The position numbers and the translations under genes were made by a program. A stretch of DNA of 64,000 nucleotides from Diphasiastrum complanatum (lineage: Eukaryota > Streptophyta > Lycopodiopsida > Lycopodiales > Lycopodiaceae): positions 43,489,184 to 43,553,183 of the forward strand of contig CM055095.1 of the NCBI GenBank assembly GCA_029204225.1, read 5' to 3'. Shown here one piece after another: positions 42,782 to 54,855 of the stretch; positions within the stretch are counted from its first letter, which is position 1, and each line of letters begins with the position of its first letter. Under the pieces are notes generated by a model, which was not told where the DNA came from, did no database searches, and was given only the letters and a program-made list of their open reading frames with translations.

Positions 42782-43165
42782 TCACTTCTGTACTTTTGTC
42801 AAAGAGTCATTCGGTTGTCCTAGCATCAGATACTCAACAATATCCGTTGCCCACTCAGGTACTGCTTCTACATAGAACAATGCAGCATCTGGTAATTCAT
42901 CATCCACTTCAGTAAAAATCATGGCTAATGCTTCACGTTCTGTTGTTGAATAGTTCTTCTCCGGATCTGTAAGTTGTCTGCTTGCAAATCGTATAGGATA
43001 GTCTGTTGTTGAATAGTTCTTCTCCGGATCTGTAAGCTGTCTGCTTGCAAATCTTATAGGATAGTCTTTCTTATAGTCACCTGGCTGCGTCAAAACTGAT
43101 CCAATGGCATATTTTGAGGCATCCATGTGAACATGAAATTCAACCGTCCAATCTGGAGAACACAA
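42782..43165 (-). pseudogene. Gypsy RNase H with in-frame duplication
   Basis: Codes FHVHMDASKYAIGSVLTQPG, the start of RNase H, then a 21-residue block (IRFASRQLTDPEKNYSTT core) present twice, from an exact 63-bp tandem duplication (42941-43003 and 43004-43066). After EREALAMIFT the frame jumps to a linker (EVPEWATDIVEYLML-type), so most of RNase H is deleted. Confidence 0.85.
42941..43066. repeat. 63-bp tandem duplication
   Basis: Copies 42941-43003 and 43004-43066 differ at two positions only (t/c near 42974 and g/t near 42991). The length is a multiple of three, so the frame is kept. Confidence 0.95.
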
Positions 43166-43266
43166 TATCGGTGTTGAAGTTAATGCTTTTTTTTTTAATT
43201 TTTCAAAGGCTTCTAACGCCGCTACTGTCCAAATAGGAACAATAGTCAGTTTGTATATGGGTCGTG

Positions 43267-43926
43267 CTAAATCCGCAAAGAAGGTAATAAAAATCGATAG
43301 TAGTTCGCATGACCCATAAACACAAAAACTCCACGAATTATTGTTGGTGGTGGCAATTCCACAATAACCTTGATTTTAGAATAATTTGTGGCAATGCCAT
43401 GTCTTGATATCACATGCCCAAGCACAACTCCGTGGGAAACCCATATCTGACATTTTTCTGAATTTAGGAAAATTTGATATTTGCGACATCTTTCAAATAC
43501 TTTCTCCAATCGATCCAGGTGGTATGTATCTATACTATGGACTCTCATGTCATCCAAGTAAATTTCAAAGAATTATTGTAGACAATCTTTAAAAGCAAAT
43601 TGTATTACTCTTTGGAACAAACTTGGTGCATTACAGAGTCCAAACGACATTACTTTGTAGGCATAGGTGAACCATTCTGTTGCAAAAGCGGTTTTGTGGC
43701 GATCTGCAAGTGCAATCTTAACCTGGTTGTAACCACTAAATCCATCCAGGAAACTGTAAGCTTCCACTCTAGCAAGGCGATCCAAAATGCTTTCAGTAAA
43801 AGGTAACGAAAAGTGATCCTTCCGCATCACTTTGTTCAAAGCCTTGCGATTCACACAAATTCTCAATTTGCCATTCTTCTTAGGAACAATGACAATCGGT
43901 GAAACCCATTTCTTCAAATCCAGCAC
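43267..43926 (-). pseudogene. Gypsy reverse transcriptase
   Basis: 43926-43573 codes VSPIVIVPKKNGKLRICVN, ALNKVMRKDHFSLPF, YSFLDGFSGYNQVKIAL and SFGLCNAPSLFQRVI. A stop near 43575 is followed by IYLDDMRVHS (catalytic YLDD) and EKCQIWVSHGVVLGHVISRH in 43557-43267. The domain is almost complete; one or two stops disable it. Confidence 0.88.
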
Positions 43927-44439
43927 AAAAAAGTGGTCCTTGATGGACTTCTGGTTCAGCTTGAGTTAACTTTTGCAATACTTCTTTTGCTTTTGGCACC
44001 AACTTCAGGAACTCTCCTAATGAAATATTGATCTTACTAGACAAAATATTCATGAGCAGTTCTGTTTGCGGCGTTTCCGGTTCAGTCATCTTGAAGGGTT
44101 CTTCATGATGATGCAACTAAGAATTCATATCTATACATGAATTAGTCGGTGGTTGCACTGGTGAAGAATGAACTTTGGCTGTTACTCTAGCAGCTTCAAG
44201 CTCCTCTTCCTCTTGCAAATGTTTAATCCACTGCCTCATATCTTGATATCTTCTTTTTTCTACATGAAGATTCGAATATACTCCAGATGGTGTTGGTATA
44301 TCACTTAATGGTATAGAATCAGCACGTACTGGATCTGCTACAGGTTCTTTTTGCTTCTGTGCTCTGGTAACCACCATCAAGGGTACACTTGGTTTATCAA
44401 ATTTACAAGAGCTATAGTTGGTGGTGTTTCGGTCTTATT

Positions 44440-45389
44440 AAACACTCTTTGTAGCAATGCTCATAACCACAGTCACGACAGAATGGTACAAATTTGTCTT
44501 TATTTGGACATTCTGCGATTCTGTGATTTTCTCCACATGCAAGGCATCCAAGTGGTGCTCTGGTCCAGTTTCTAGATGCTTGTTACATTTTCCATGGTAG
44601 GAAAAGTCTTTGCAAACTTCTCGGGTTCCTTGTTTGCTTGTCCATGGAAATCTTCCAATGCCTTGATCTTCTCGTCAAATTGCGACTGCAACTTTTCCAT
44701 CTGTTTCTGCTAGTTTTTTCCAAGTTTCTCGAACTCATTGAGCATCATCTCTGCAGTAGCATTGACGTTCGTTGATGCAATAGTGGTGGATGTCGTAGTG
44801 GTCTGCCCTGCTATATAAGACAACATACTGATATTCGGCTCATCGTCTGAATCTTCATCCTCTTTTCGAATTGCATCGTCCATAGCGTTTTTCAAAATTG
44901 CGTACTCATTGTGGCGTTTCAACTCATGTCTGATCCTTTTAGGTAGATCTGACAAAACCACATAATCATGGCATTTTCATTAATCAGCTCAGGTTCGCAC
45001 TTAGATCTGAGGCGTTTTACCCGTTCAATATAATCTCGAACCGTTTTTTGCTTTTTCATATTAATTTCACTTAAAAGTAGGAAAGGGTCTTCCATAAACT
45101 TACGAGGTTTGAACTGTGTGATGAGGGCTCGTTTAACAGTTTTTCAATCTGTACGCTCTGTCTTATCTTGATTATAGTAGCAATCTTGTGTTGCGCCTGT
45201 TAAGGCCATTGGAAATAGCTTAAGTTTATCTTGGAAAAAAACTTCGCCATAGACTTCACAAGATTCAGCATAGATATGGAGAAATCTAACTGGATCTATT
45301 AATCCATTGTATTTGTGTAGATCCAGATGGGGTGCTCTTCTAACAATAATTGGATTGACTTCCTGAGGAGCACCTCCAGGAGCAGCCAT
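44440..45389 (-). pseudogene. Gypsy gag and zinc knuckle
   Basis: 45389 starts MAAPGGAPQEVNPIIV, then HKYNGLIDPVRFLHIYAE, the gypsy capsid fold. After a stop near 45144 the frame continues with FMEDPFLLLSEINMKKQ and 44961-44710. A CCHC knuckle (CLACGENHRIAEC) lies at about 44560-44500. 43930-44440 holds only broken linker and protease-region sequence (for example 44380-44117). Confidence 0.8.
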
Positions 45390-46690
45390 TATTACAGATC
45401 AAATCAAGCAGACAATGAGATTGGAACTAGATTTTCAATCAAAACTATCTTAGATCAGATCGGTTAGATCTCTTCCACTTGACAAGAATCAGATTCCTAT
45501 AACATGAAAAAGATTTCTAAGATCAACTGATCGATACTTCTCAAAATGAAAAATTCTCAGAATCAGAATCAGACTGAATCAGATTTGACCCAAAATTTGA
45601 CAGACTTGATCTGGAAAATCAGATAAAAATAAAACTGACGAAGGTTCCTTAGGCAAAGGTTGACTCACAACAATGCTTTTTTTTGATAAAAACTCTCTAA
45701 TCAGGCTTTTTTGACAAATTCTATGAAAATAACCTTCGCTAAACTCTCAGACTGAGAATCTGAAATAGATAAAGCTAAAATAGAACTGGCGAAGGTTCTT
45801 GGCACATAAAAACACAGTTTCTGTAGTTTAGCAAGGATAAAAATAGAGATCTTCTATGATCCGGATAGAATGAATGTTCGTCAAACTCAAAAATAATAAA
45901 TTATTATAATAGAATAATCTGGAAACTCAATGAAAAATCAAGAGTAATACTGGTAATTTTGCAAAAAAGAGACTTTTTTTGACAAAAATATAACAATATG
46001 ATAACTGATCCTCTGAGAAACCTCCAATTTTCTAATATTATTCTTCGTTGACCTGGCAGTAGATGAATCTGAATCACATCTATGCACAGTGAATCGGATG
46101 AAGGTCCTTTTTCTGTATTTTCAGAGTTTTGGTGATTTTCTGGTAGTTTTTCTGATGTTTCTGAAAATCTGCTAGGAAGAATTGTTCGCCCTTCAAATTG
46201 AAGGTTCTGTGATCAAAACCGAAGGTGCTTGCAACTCGACGAACGTTTCTTGAAAGAGAGCAAAAAGTTATCAGCTCTGATGACGATTTTTGTCTCCTTT
46301 TGACCAAAATCTGGCAGATTTGACCGATTTTTGTTGTTTTTTTTGATATCTCAGATCCAAATGGATCTTAAGATTGGTGATCTGAATAGCTTTTCATGTT
46401 CCGCCGGACACGGACGCAGATTGCCCGCGTCCGGCCCGGACCCTCATGTCTGGTACTACTATAAGCATAGGCTGTGGAGGATCTGAACCATGATATTACA
46501 CAAAGTTCCTACTTCCTAAAAGAAAAGGTCCAATTAAATTAGATTTCAAACAAGAAAATCCACTCAAATCAGGCAAAATCACTCCCAAACTAACCCTAAA
46601 TGCAGATTTAACACTATTCATGCCATGACAAGATGTCTAATGCAAGCTAACCATCCAACAAACATGCTGCAAACTGAAAAATTGGCGTAG
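45390..46690 (-). other. Gypsy 5' leader
   Basis: Between gag and the primer site; AT-rich with one GC-rich patch at 46400-46445. No coding domain seen. Confidence 0.5.
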
Positions 46691-46712
46691 CTCCCCGACA
46701 ACGTGTCAAAAT
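46690..46712 (-). other. Gypsy primer-binding site region
   Basis: On the minus strand ATTTTGACACGTTGTCGGGG resembles the plant gypsy junction with TGGCGCCGTTGCCGGGGA (tRNA-Asp-type primer), decayed mainly by C-to-T changes. The LTR 3' end, ...CACTACA, lies just before it. Confidence 0.6.
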
Positions 46713-46715
46713 TGT

Positions 46716-49700
46716 AGTGGGTTTTTTTCCTAGTCTATCCTCAACCCAAGATCCAATCAATTTAGTATCAAGGAGATGAAATTAGAGCTTATCTTGGAGA
46801 GCTTTCTTGATGGAGAAAGTGATTCATGTGCCTAAAATCACATGAGAGCTATGATCATGCTCTAGAATCAGGCCCTATCCTTTGAATGATCAATAATCAT
46901 GAATAATGATACCTTATTTTGTCTATTTTGGTAAAGCTTTGCTACTCTTGTCTAGTTTTTTGATTTTTTAAGTATTTTTTTGATTTCTTGCATTTCCATT
47001 GTAATTTGATGTTAATGAATGAATTAGATGTTTTAATGCTAAGGTTGGCACATGACTGTAACATCTTCATCCTTAGTTTTAAACTTTAGATAAAATATCC
47101 ACTAGAAGTGCTTTGAACTCAAACATGTTGTTTGTTTTATCTATTAAAAAAAAAAAACTTTTTGCGTCTTAGCTATTTTGAAAAGCAACTAAACATTTGG
47201 TCAATCTAATCATGACCGTGACAATCCACCAATAAGAATCAATCCTTATTTATCTTGAAAATTTTCAAAACAAGCAATATCGACAAATATTCCAACACCA
47301 TTTGATTTTACCTTCACGAGTAGTATTATCAAGTAGAGAATCTCTCACAAAATGTCGCAGTAGTATTCTTTTCTACAATTGATTTGATACAAAAAATACA
47401 AAAAAAAAAAAATTTAATTTAATCAATTGAAAACACAAATGAAATTAAAAAAAATTTCATGTAAGTGTCAAATAATTATTAAAAAAACAAAATACATATT
47501 GTCAATTTTTTTTTTCTTGCAAAGTTTTAGCTTGTTTCTTAGCACTTTCAACTACTCGCAAGTCTTACAAACAAACATTCTTGGATTTTTAGGAATTTTC
47601 ACAAGGCCAAAATCCATGTTCCAAACTTTCAGGATAATATAGATAACTCAAATGTGGAACATTCTTGAACATTGCAAAATCCAAATTATTTTCAATTTCA
47701 TAGAATTGTTTGGAAAATGAAAATATATAGAATTTGGAATCTTTTCGACATGCACATCAAAGAAATGTATTAACCATGTTTTTGTAGTTAAGGCGTTTGA
47801 AGAAATTGTGTCCCTGAACCGAACTTTGTAAACTTTGATCATTTTGTAATCTCATGTGGATACGAGCAAGTCTTGAATTTCCAATTGCATTACGACATAC
47901 ATTAATTGTTTCTAAAAAATAATTTTTTTTGAAATCAAACCTTATAGTCGAACATAGATAGTAATTCTAATCATCTTTTGTCCATAAAAAAAAAAAAATC
48001 GAAAACATCTGATTTTAGTATCGCTTTAACTCTTGCAAACCTATAAATTTCATGTGGTTTAGATAATTGCTTTTGACATTTTGTCATTGTACAGCTTGCT
48101 TGTAATCTCTCATAAATCTTTTACCGACTTTGGATTCTACTTTGTAGGAAGAATTTGTATACGTCAAACTAGCTATCAGTAGAAAATCTGTACCAACTAC
48201 ATGTCCATCTTGCATCTCTTCTCGCTCATCTTCCTAAATTTTATTTGAACGTTCTAATCTTTCAAAAATTTCTTTCACATTTAAAAATATGGATCTTCTT
48301 GATATAGATGTAAGTCTGTTGGACCTCCTTGCACATATTAAAAACTTTAAAGAAACATTTCTTTAACGTGGAATGGTAGATTGACTAGAATATGTAACTA
48401 AGTGCTTGCTTGAATCTGAATCACTGCAAATTTCAATAGAAAAATAATGGTATCTTATATGAGGGTGGTACAAGATTTAAGGATGAAGAAGATGTAGTAA
48501 ATCGTTGACCAAATTGTTGGTAACTTGAAGTGATTTCATGATACATAGTAGAAGCTCTAATCTCCAAAGAAAAACTAATGTCAATTCCGTCGTAGTGGAG
48601 CGGGAGGAACCAAGGATGATGAGCTCTCCATATTTGAAAAAAAAATAAAAAATTGAAGACTAAAAATGCAGAGCTAAAACCTATATTGCCTTGTAGTAAA
48701 ATGTTCAGCTTCCTAATGAAAAATAAAAAATACAAGCTTTTACAAGAGTATGTACAATCATAGAAGGCTACCCCAGTATGTCAATTAGTATCCCAATCAA
48801 CGCAAAATCTTTTAAAATGATTCAACATCCTAAAAAAAAAAAACCACCATTTTTTATTATTTTTATTTTTGTCCAAAAACAGACTTTTTCATAAAAAAAA
48901 AAATCCTCAAAATCACGAAAAATTTATACAAAAAGTATACAAATTAACCAAAATTCAATATACCATGTTCAAAAAATTTATTTATTTTAATAAAAAAATC
49001 TAAAAATTTAAAGATGTCCACGTGAACAAAATATACACATATTTATGGTGTTTCAGTAGTCCAAATTGATTGTCTAGAATACATTTGTTGCTAGCTATGC
49101 TAAATCCACAAACTTTGAAAACACTGAAAATTTATTTTATATTATTTTTTTTTACAATTTAAATTCCAAGAAATTCTCACTAACTCCTCTCAACTCATCA
49201 GTGCTCGAAATCTTATCAAGATATTTCTTTTCAGCTGATGAAGTTGACGACTCATCATTTTCATCAAAATTTATTGGCAAATTCTCATCTAAGTCAACAT
49301 CCAATGTTGACAAAAAATTGTGTATTATGGCTTTGCTACGTTGGTGTCGAGTCAAAGATGATGGTTGTGCACTTAACCCAAGATGTTCTTGTAAAATAGA
49401 TATTGTTGACTTTCATAAATGGTTCGTCATTGTCAATTCAAAATTAAAGTGAATTAGCTCGTGGTAGTGTAGGCTAGTGACACTTGGCTTGATACTAGAG
49501 GGATAGTGACATAGCATCTCTTAATCTCATTTGTCAATTTGGGCCAATCATATTGCAAGGAGCACCAAAATAGTCCAATCATTGTATGAAGTGGCATGTA
49601 GGAGGTCCAATCATTGTAAGAGATGGAATTTTAGAAGTCCAATCAATTTGCTTCATTTCCATGCTCTTGGATCTCGAACTACTATGAGTGAGAGTGAGGG

Positions 49701-49990
49701 TGAGTCCATACCTAGTTTTTTGTAGCAAGATTGAAAGATAGGAAGCTCCAACACTTAGATTGTTTTTTACATTCTCTCTCTACTCGAGAGCTCCATGTTG
49801 CATTCTCTCTTTACCCGAGAGCAAGCCAAGACTATACTTCACGAAAAGTGTCCTTTCATTATGTGTGATGAATGGTTGATGATTGAAGGCATGTACAAGT
49901 GTTTTTGCCTTAGATTTTTGAGCTAGTATTCAATAGTTATATAGGCAAATAAATTGAGATATTGATCAGTATCCACGACAGAGACAAAAA
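46716..49990. other. AT-rich DNA without recognisable genes
   Basis: The first part is presumably the gypsy 5' LTR. The remainder has long A and T runs and short open frames (47427-47642, 48433-48735, 49152-49355) that show no known motif. I see no RNA gene. Confidence 0.45.
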
Positions 49991-50603
49991 TGACCAAAAA
50001 TAGGTCTTCACAGTATCTGACTCCTCAGAGTTAGAGAGAGTAAAAAGTATTTAAAACTATAGCAATTGAATTGTTTCTATAAGTAGGATCACACGCTTAT
50101 CAACATGATTGTCTTGTGATCTGATCGTTGTTTTTACAACATTGAATATACAGAATCGCTATTGTTCTATCTCACTGCATTCGTGTTGAATGTTTATTAA
50201 CTCTCACTCTTCTTTTGTCACTATCACAAGTACTTCAGTATGGCTGTCATAGACGCCTAATTATTTCACATTCTTTTATGTTTAGAATATCAGTATCAGA
50301 GAAGTGCACGGTTGTCCCAGACGCCTAATCGTTTCACATTCTCTCTTTATGGTTGTCTACAACACCTATACTGACTTTCATCACATATCAAAACTGCTCT
50401 ATCATTCTGTTCTCTAAGTAATCCAGATCTTTACATTATCGGTTTTCATATTGTTCATCGTATTTTTTTTTTGGGGCGACGAACTTCTTCCGCTACGGCC
50501 TATCAGACCACCCTGTATGTGTTTCAATCAGAACCAAATAGGTTCATATTTTCAGAGCTAGTTTACATTTGACTTGTAATTCAATCTCTATTTATCAATC
50601 TTC

Positions 50604-50700
50604 ATGGAAGGATCAACCTCAGAGATCCACTTGATCAACAAGTTCAACGGAGATGATTTCCACATGTGGAAATTCAAAATGAGGATAGAAATTGAGAATC
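50604..50700 (+). pseudogene. Copia gag N-terminus
   Basis: ATG 50604 codes MEGSTSEIHLINKFNGDDF and HMWKFKMRIEIEN, the classic copia gag start. Then the sequence breaks off. Confidence 0.8.
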
Positions 50701-51325
50701 AACCACACCCTCCAAAACTTGATTTCAAGCCAAAATCACTTCACACTTGATAGATGCAAATCAATCCTAGGTAGGCTCTTATACCATGCGTAATTTTCAA
50801 TCTTCTCAAACAATGTGAATGATCTCCTAAAATGTGTGGGATTGCACATAGATCAATCTATCTCTTATGTCATGTTAATTATAGAGTTTAAAAGATCATT
50901 AACAGTTCTAGAGTAGATTTGTAGATCGATTATTGGCAGAGCGTGAAGACATAGACAACTACAATCTCCTTCACATGTAACCATAGGAGCGTGATATTGC
51001 AATGCGGTCGTAACTACATGCAGACCGCAAGCATTGACTTGGAAGTTTCCTTCGTTCAGTTTTCTTCATAAGTTGTCGTCATATGTTGACCGCAATCGTA
51101 GTGTCTTGGGTAGTTAGTGGTTCCTTGAGGTATCTAGTGTAACTCTGCAGTATGTTGTATACCTCGCATTCTTCAGAAATATGTCGCATATCTCGGGTGC
51201 TCGAAATGGCTCGAAAGCCCGAGTAGAACACCTTTGTAGCATTTTTTGCAAATACCTTATGTGCTTAGAATGCTTGAAAAGTTAAATAAAAGACCTTGTT
51301 GGGTTTTAAAGATTGCAAGTAAAAA
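50701..51325. other. Sequence interrupting copia gag
   Basis: No coding domain. It contains atgcggtc, gcagaccgcaag and gaccgcaatcg motifs resembling those at 53380-53660, so both may be pieces of one repeat family. Confidence 0.4.
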
Positions 51326-52510
51326 TACGAATTGTACGACTTAGTTCATTTCTGTAAAAATGTCTCAAATGAAATTTTGAGAGAGATTAGTACTTGTACC
51401 ACGGCCAAGGAGGCTAGGGACACTCTCAAAGCCATCTATGAAGCCAAGAATACTTCTAGACTACTCACTCTTAGGAATCAAATTTTTCAAAGCTATCAAA
51501 GAGTGATGAGAGTGCTTCAAATTTTGTCATGAGAGTCAAGGATCTCCATAGAGAGCTTGCATGCATAGGTTCATTATCTCAATCAAAGTGAACTAGTCCA
51601 AGTAATCCTTAATGGATTGAAATATGAGTTTGAAAACATTGTACAATCCTATGCCATCAAGGAGGAGCTTCCAAGTTTGGAAGCACTTCAAGGAGTCCTC
51701 ATTTTTTAAGAATGTAGGCAAGAGAACAAGCTCATGAGATTCAACAAGCCTTCATTGAAGGATGGTGGAGAAGACATAGCTCTATTCACCAAGGAAAATC
51801 CAAAGGGGAGGAGCAAAGGACAACAACATATTTCAAGAAGGACAAGGACAAAGACAAAGCCAAGGATGGAGATGACGATCATTCATCTCAAGCTTCAACA
51901 TCTAATAGGAAGAAAAAGAATATCAAGTGCTTCTTTTGTGGCAAGAAAGGCCACTATGCCTCTAATTGCTTCAAAAAGAAGAATCAATTCGAGCAAGCTA
52001 ACCTCACTAATGAAAAAGAGAGTGATATGGAGGTTTCACTAATGATGTCTAGTTTTTCTTCCTCTTCTTTCAAGAATGATGATTTGTGGTGGATTGATAA
52101 TGGGGCTAGTTCTCATATGTCTAGTTCCAAAGTCTTTTTTCTAGTCTCAAGTCTTATGAAGGTGTCAAAAGTCTATTTATATTGCAGATGATTTTGAGTG
52201 TAGTATTGAATGAATAGGAAATATCCCCTTGGATGTAGCATCATCAAAAGTTTTGTCTCCCAAAGATGTGCTTTATGTGCCAAAACTAACAAAGAATCTC
52301 ATAAGTGTTTGGTCAATTGTTTGACAATGGTCTTGATGTCAAATTTGATGTAGACACTTGTATAATCAAGAGTGACGATAAGGTGATAGCTAGAAGATCT
52401 ATATTTGGTAGACTCTACAAACTAGATTCTAGTGAGGAGGAGTGCTTGCTATCACACTTCTACTCAATGCAGCCGGTACACCACTCTATCGCTTTCAAAA
52501 GCCTTAGGGG
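51326..52510 (+). pseudogene. Copia gag, CCHC knuckle and protease
   Basis: 51332-51532 codes EILREISTCTTAKEARDTLK and NTSRLLTLRNQIF. After frameshifts comes a CCHC knuckle (CFFCGKKGHYASNC, about 51925-51970) and the protease (DDLWWIDNGASSHM, about 52080-52120). The protease shows DNGA where active enzymes normally have D(T/S)GA. 52305-52510 holds the end of protease (LDVKFDVDTCII, then RSIFGRLYKLD). It is the same family as the minus-strand gag at 35489-36254. Confidence 0.85.
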
Positions 52511-52550
52511 GATCCTCTTACTCGCATTGTTCAAGTCTGGATAGTAGCTG

Positions 52551-53130
52551 CTCAAAAGTGGGGCATCAAAGTGTCTGCTCCAGACAAACAATTGTATGAA
52601 GCACTCGTAGACAGCAAAACAGGAACTCCAAAGCTGTTACACACCGAGCAATTTAGGTTAGACACCATATATTGATCAATTGCTGTGCATGAATTTCATT
52701 ACAGTAAGATGACCTAGAGTCAATGTCTGCAATTGTAAATGCTACACTCTGAGACAACATTCCGACTGCTTGAGAACCCATCTCCGAGGAAGGAGGGAAA
52801 ACCTTGAAGGATGAAGGAGACGGGCTAATGGACACACACCCTTGTTATGCGTGATTTGAAGAGGTTGGCATCAAGCCATACATCCGCCTCTGAAACTCCT
52901 GGCCAGCGAGCAGCTTTCTAACCTTTCCTTTCCCAGAGTCGCTTTTGAGAGAGGTGCTCCAATTCTGTCCCTCGCATCCAGCGAGCCTCTAACGGCCCAT
53001 CTAAACATTTCCGAACCCCACATCTGGCTCTGATCATCAGAAAGAGGGGCGCCCACTTCCTTTCCCACAGAGAACGCCCACAGCCAGCAGGTGCAGCGAC
53101 CGTGCCTCCATCCGCGCCCATCCAAAGCCA
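52551..53130. other. GC-rich unassigned region
   Basis: 52870-53120 is GC-rich and open in two frames on the minus strand (53239-52871 and 53121-52918), directly beyond a CT/GA tract. Neither frame resembles a known protein. It could be a transduced gene fragment or a promoter region. 52551-52870 shows nothing clear. Confidence 0.3.
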
Positions 53131-53336
53131 CAGAGAGAGAGAGAGAAATGGGGACGTTACTATTTGAATTAGGATGTGAGAGGGAAATGGGGACGTTATT
53201 GATTTGAATTAGGATGTGGGGATCAATGTGTGCATGCATCTAAAATTTTTAGTTATTTTTTTAAAAAAGTGCATCGGGTAGGAGGATGTATTGGTGCCCA
53301 CCCCATGCATTTTCCTACCCCATACACATGCGCACA
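53128..53336 (-). repeat. Inverted copy of the 39661-39810 module
   Basis: Read on the minus strand: atgcatgcacacattgatcccc, ccacatcctaattcaaa (twice, with acgtccccatttc), then a short CT run (53130-53148). The order is that of 39661-39810. Confidence 0.7.
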
Positions 53337-53379
53337 AATAGTTTTAAATATGTAGACTAGTAAAGAGTGCCCGTCGTTG

Positions 53380-53660
53380 ACGAGCAACGGCGGTCGATCT
53401 AGGTGGCGGCCAATGATATGGAAATTCAATATGTTGTTGATGGACGTTGATTTTTCGATCTAGGTGGCGGTGGTCCTTGTGCGGCCTAAATGCGGTCCTT
53501 ACGCGGCGGTCTGTATGCGGCTTAAAGGCGGTCCCTATGCCTTCGTTCAGACCGTATGTAGCCGTAGGCGAGACCCTTGCAATGCGGTTTGCAGTTCGTT
53601 CACTTTGTTCAGACCGTAAGCAATACTTTATGGTGCGGTTGAAGTTCGTTAACTTAGTTC
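53380..53660. repeat. GCGGTC-rich degenerate repeat
   Basis: Irregular repeats of gcggtc/gcggcc and cgttcagaccgtatg-type motifs. Two long units, about 53540-53580 and 53590-53650, share ttcgttca and gaccgtaagcaatac. Not a recognised element. Confidence 0.5.
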
Positions 53661-53699
53661 ATGATTTGGATGATGACCGATCTCACACATCTCGCATCT

Positions 53700-53890
53700 C
53701 GAATATCTAAAATTCGAGTCTTTGGAAAAATTTGAGCCTTCGGAAAAATTCTAGTTTTCGAAAAAAATTCTAGTTTTCGAAAAAATTTTAGTCTTAGGAA
53801 AATTCTAGTCTTTGGAAAAAAAAAATCGAGTCTTTCGAAAAACTCGAGTCTCTAGAGAAATTTGAGTCTTCGAAAAAATCCGAGTCTTTC
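53700..53890. repeat. Minisatellite, inverted copy of 39478-39660
   Basis: About nine units of cgagtctttggaaaaattt type. Reverse-complemented they match the units at 39478-39660. Confidence 0.75.
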
Positions 53891-54589
53891 ACGGTTTAGG
53901 GTATGTCTGTGTGTCTATGCGTGTATTCAATGTGTGGGTTTGAAAAACATTCATCACAAAAATCCAAACTATTATAAAAAATTGAAGCAGCAACAGAAAC
54001 CAATACTTGCGCATACACCAGGTTATCTAACATTGGCTCAAAGTCACTAAGTCTAACAACACTAACATGTCTCCAAACATATGCCACATTCTTGAGTAAC
54101 ATATCTACATCTAATAGGAATCGATATTCTCTTGGCATAAAACATCTTATCCTTTGTTGTTGGAATAAGAACTCGCATAAGCTTCTATCAACTACAAAAT
54201 GGAGCTGCGAGACACCTCATCACCAAAACAAAATAACTCCGTCAGGTCTCGCACAAAAGTTCTATGATTTATGCAGATCTTCGACATCTACAACAACACC
54301 AAGAATGTCAGAAAAAAAATGTACATGCAACAACATATGATAACTCTGCATTCGACAATTGCAAACTATGTAAAGTCATATATTTGATATGACAAACAAC
54401 TCACCAGAAACAACATTACTAACATAACCAATTACCTCCATAGTATCTAACAGCAAGCAGGAAGGTTGAAAGCAACATGAAGTTGAAGCTGACAGGAAGT
54501 TGAAGGCGACCACTCACAAAACAACTACATTATCTCACCACGTCCACTCGCCAAACAACTGCATGTACACAACCTTCTCCATGTACAAA
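53891..54589. other. Helitron 3' flank, no gene seen
   Basis: Between the minisatellite and the telomere-like repeats; AT-rich. The Helitron 3' end (hairpin plus CTRR) should lie here or nearby on the minus strand, but I could not identify it with confidence. Confidence 0.35.
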
Positions 54590-54745
54590 ATTTGACAGAT
54601 TTTCTCTCCAAATCTAACCCTAACTCTAACTCTACCCTACATCCCAAATGCTAAATCTAACTCCAAATCTAACTCCAACTCTACCTCTAACTCTACCCTA
54701 CATCCCAAATGCTAAGTCTAACTCCAATTCTAACTCTAACTGTAC
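54590..54745. repeat. Telomere-like degenerate CTAACTC repeats
   Basis: Runs of ctaaccctaactctaactc with two copies of a larger unit (ctctaccctacatcccaaatgctaa). Related to the plant telomere unit CCCTAAA but too irregular for a true telomere. Confidence 0.75.
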
Positions 54746-54855
54746 CTTGCATCTCAAAACCATAAACCATAAACATCACTTCAAACTTACTACTACAACA
54801 CTTTTGAATACACAATGTTTTGAGTGTACCTCGCCACTCCATCCACATCCGTAAA

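Larger units (their letters stand above)
41976..46715 (-). mobile_element. Ty3/gypsy retrotransposon, 3'-truncated
   Basis: Read on the minus strand: primer site near 46710-46690, long 5' leader, gag (45389-44440), broken linker, RT (43926-43267), RNase H (43165-42782), integrase (42780-41981). The order RT, RNase H, integrase defines gypsy. It stops inside integrase at its junction with the plus-strand copia; no 3' LTR is seen. Confidence 0.88.
50000..52550 (+). mobile_element. Copia retrotransposon, gag-protease part
   Basis: A degenerate primer site (tattttcagagctag, 50547-50561) precedes gag. The LTR is probably in 50000-50540 but its start is not clear. Gag is split by about 620 bases of foreign sequence. 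No RT is present; the element ends near 52550 in unrelated DNA. Confidence 0.7.

Noticed and set aside
49152..49355. Short acidic minus-strand ORF
   Set aside because: 67 codons with no recognised motif or neighbour; too weak to call a gene.
53700..53890. Possible CRISPR-like regular array
   Set aside because: Units are degenerate, directly adjacent and lack unique spacers; it is a minisatellite in plant DNA.
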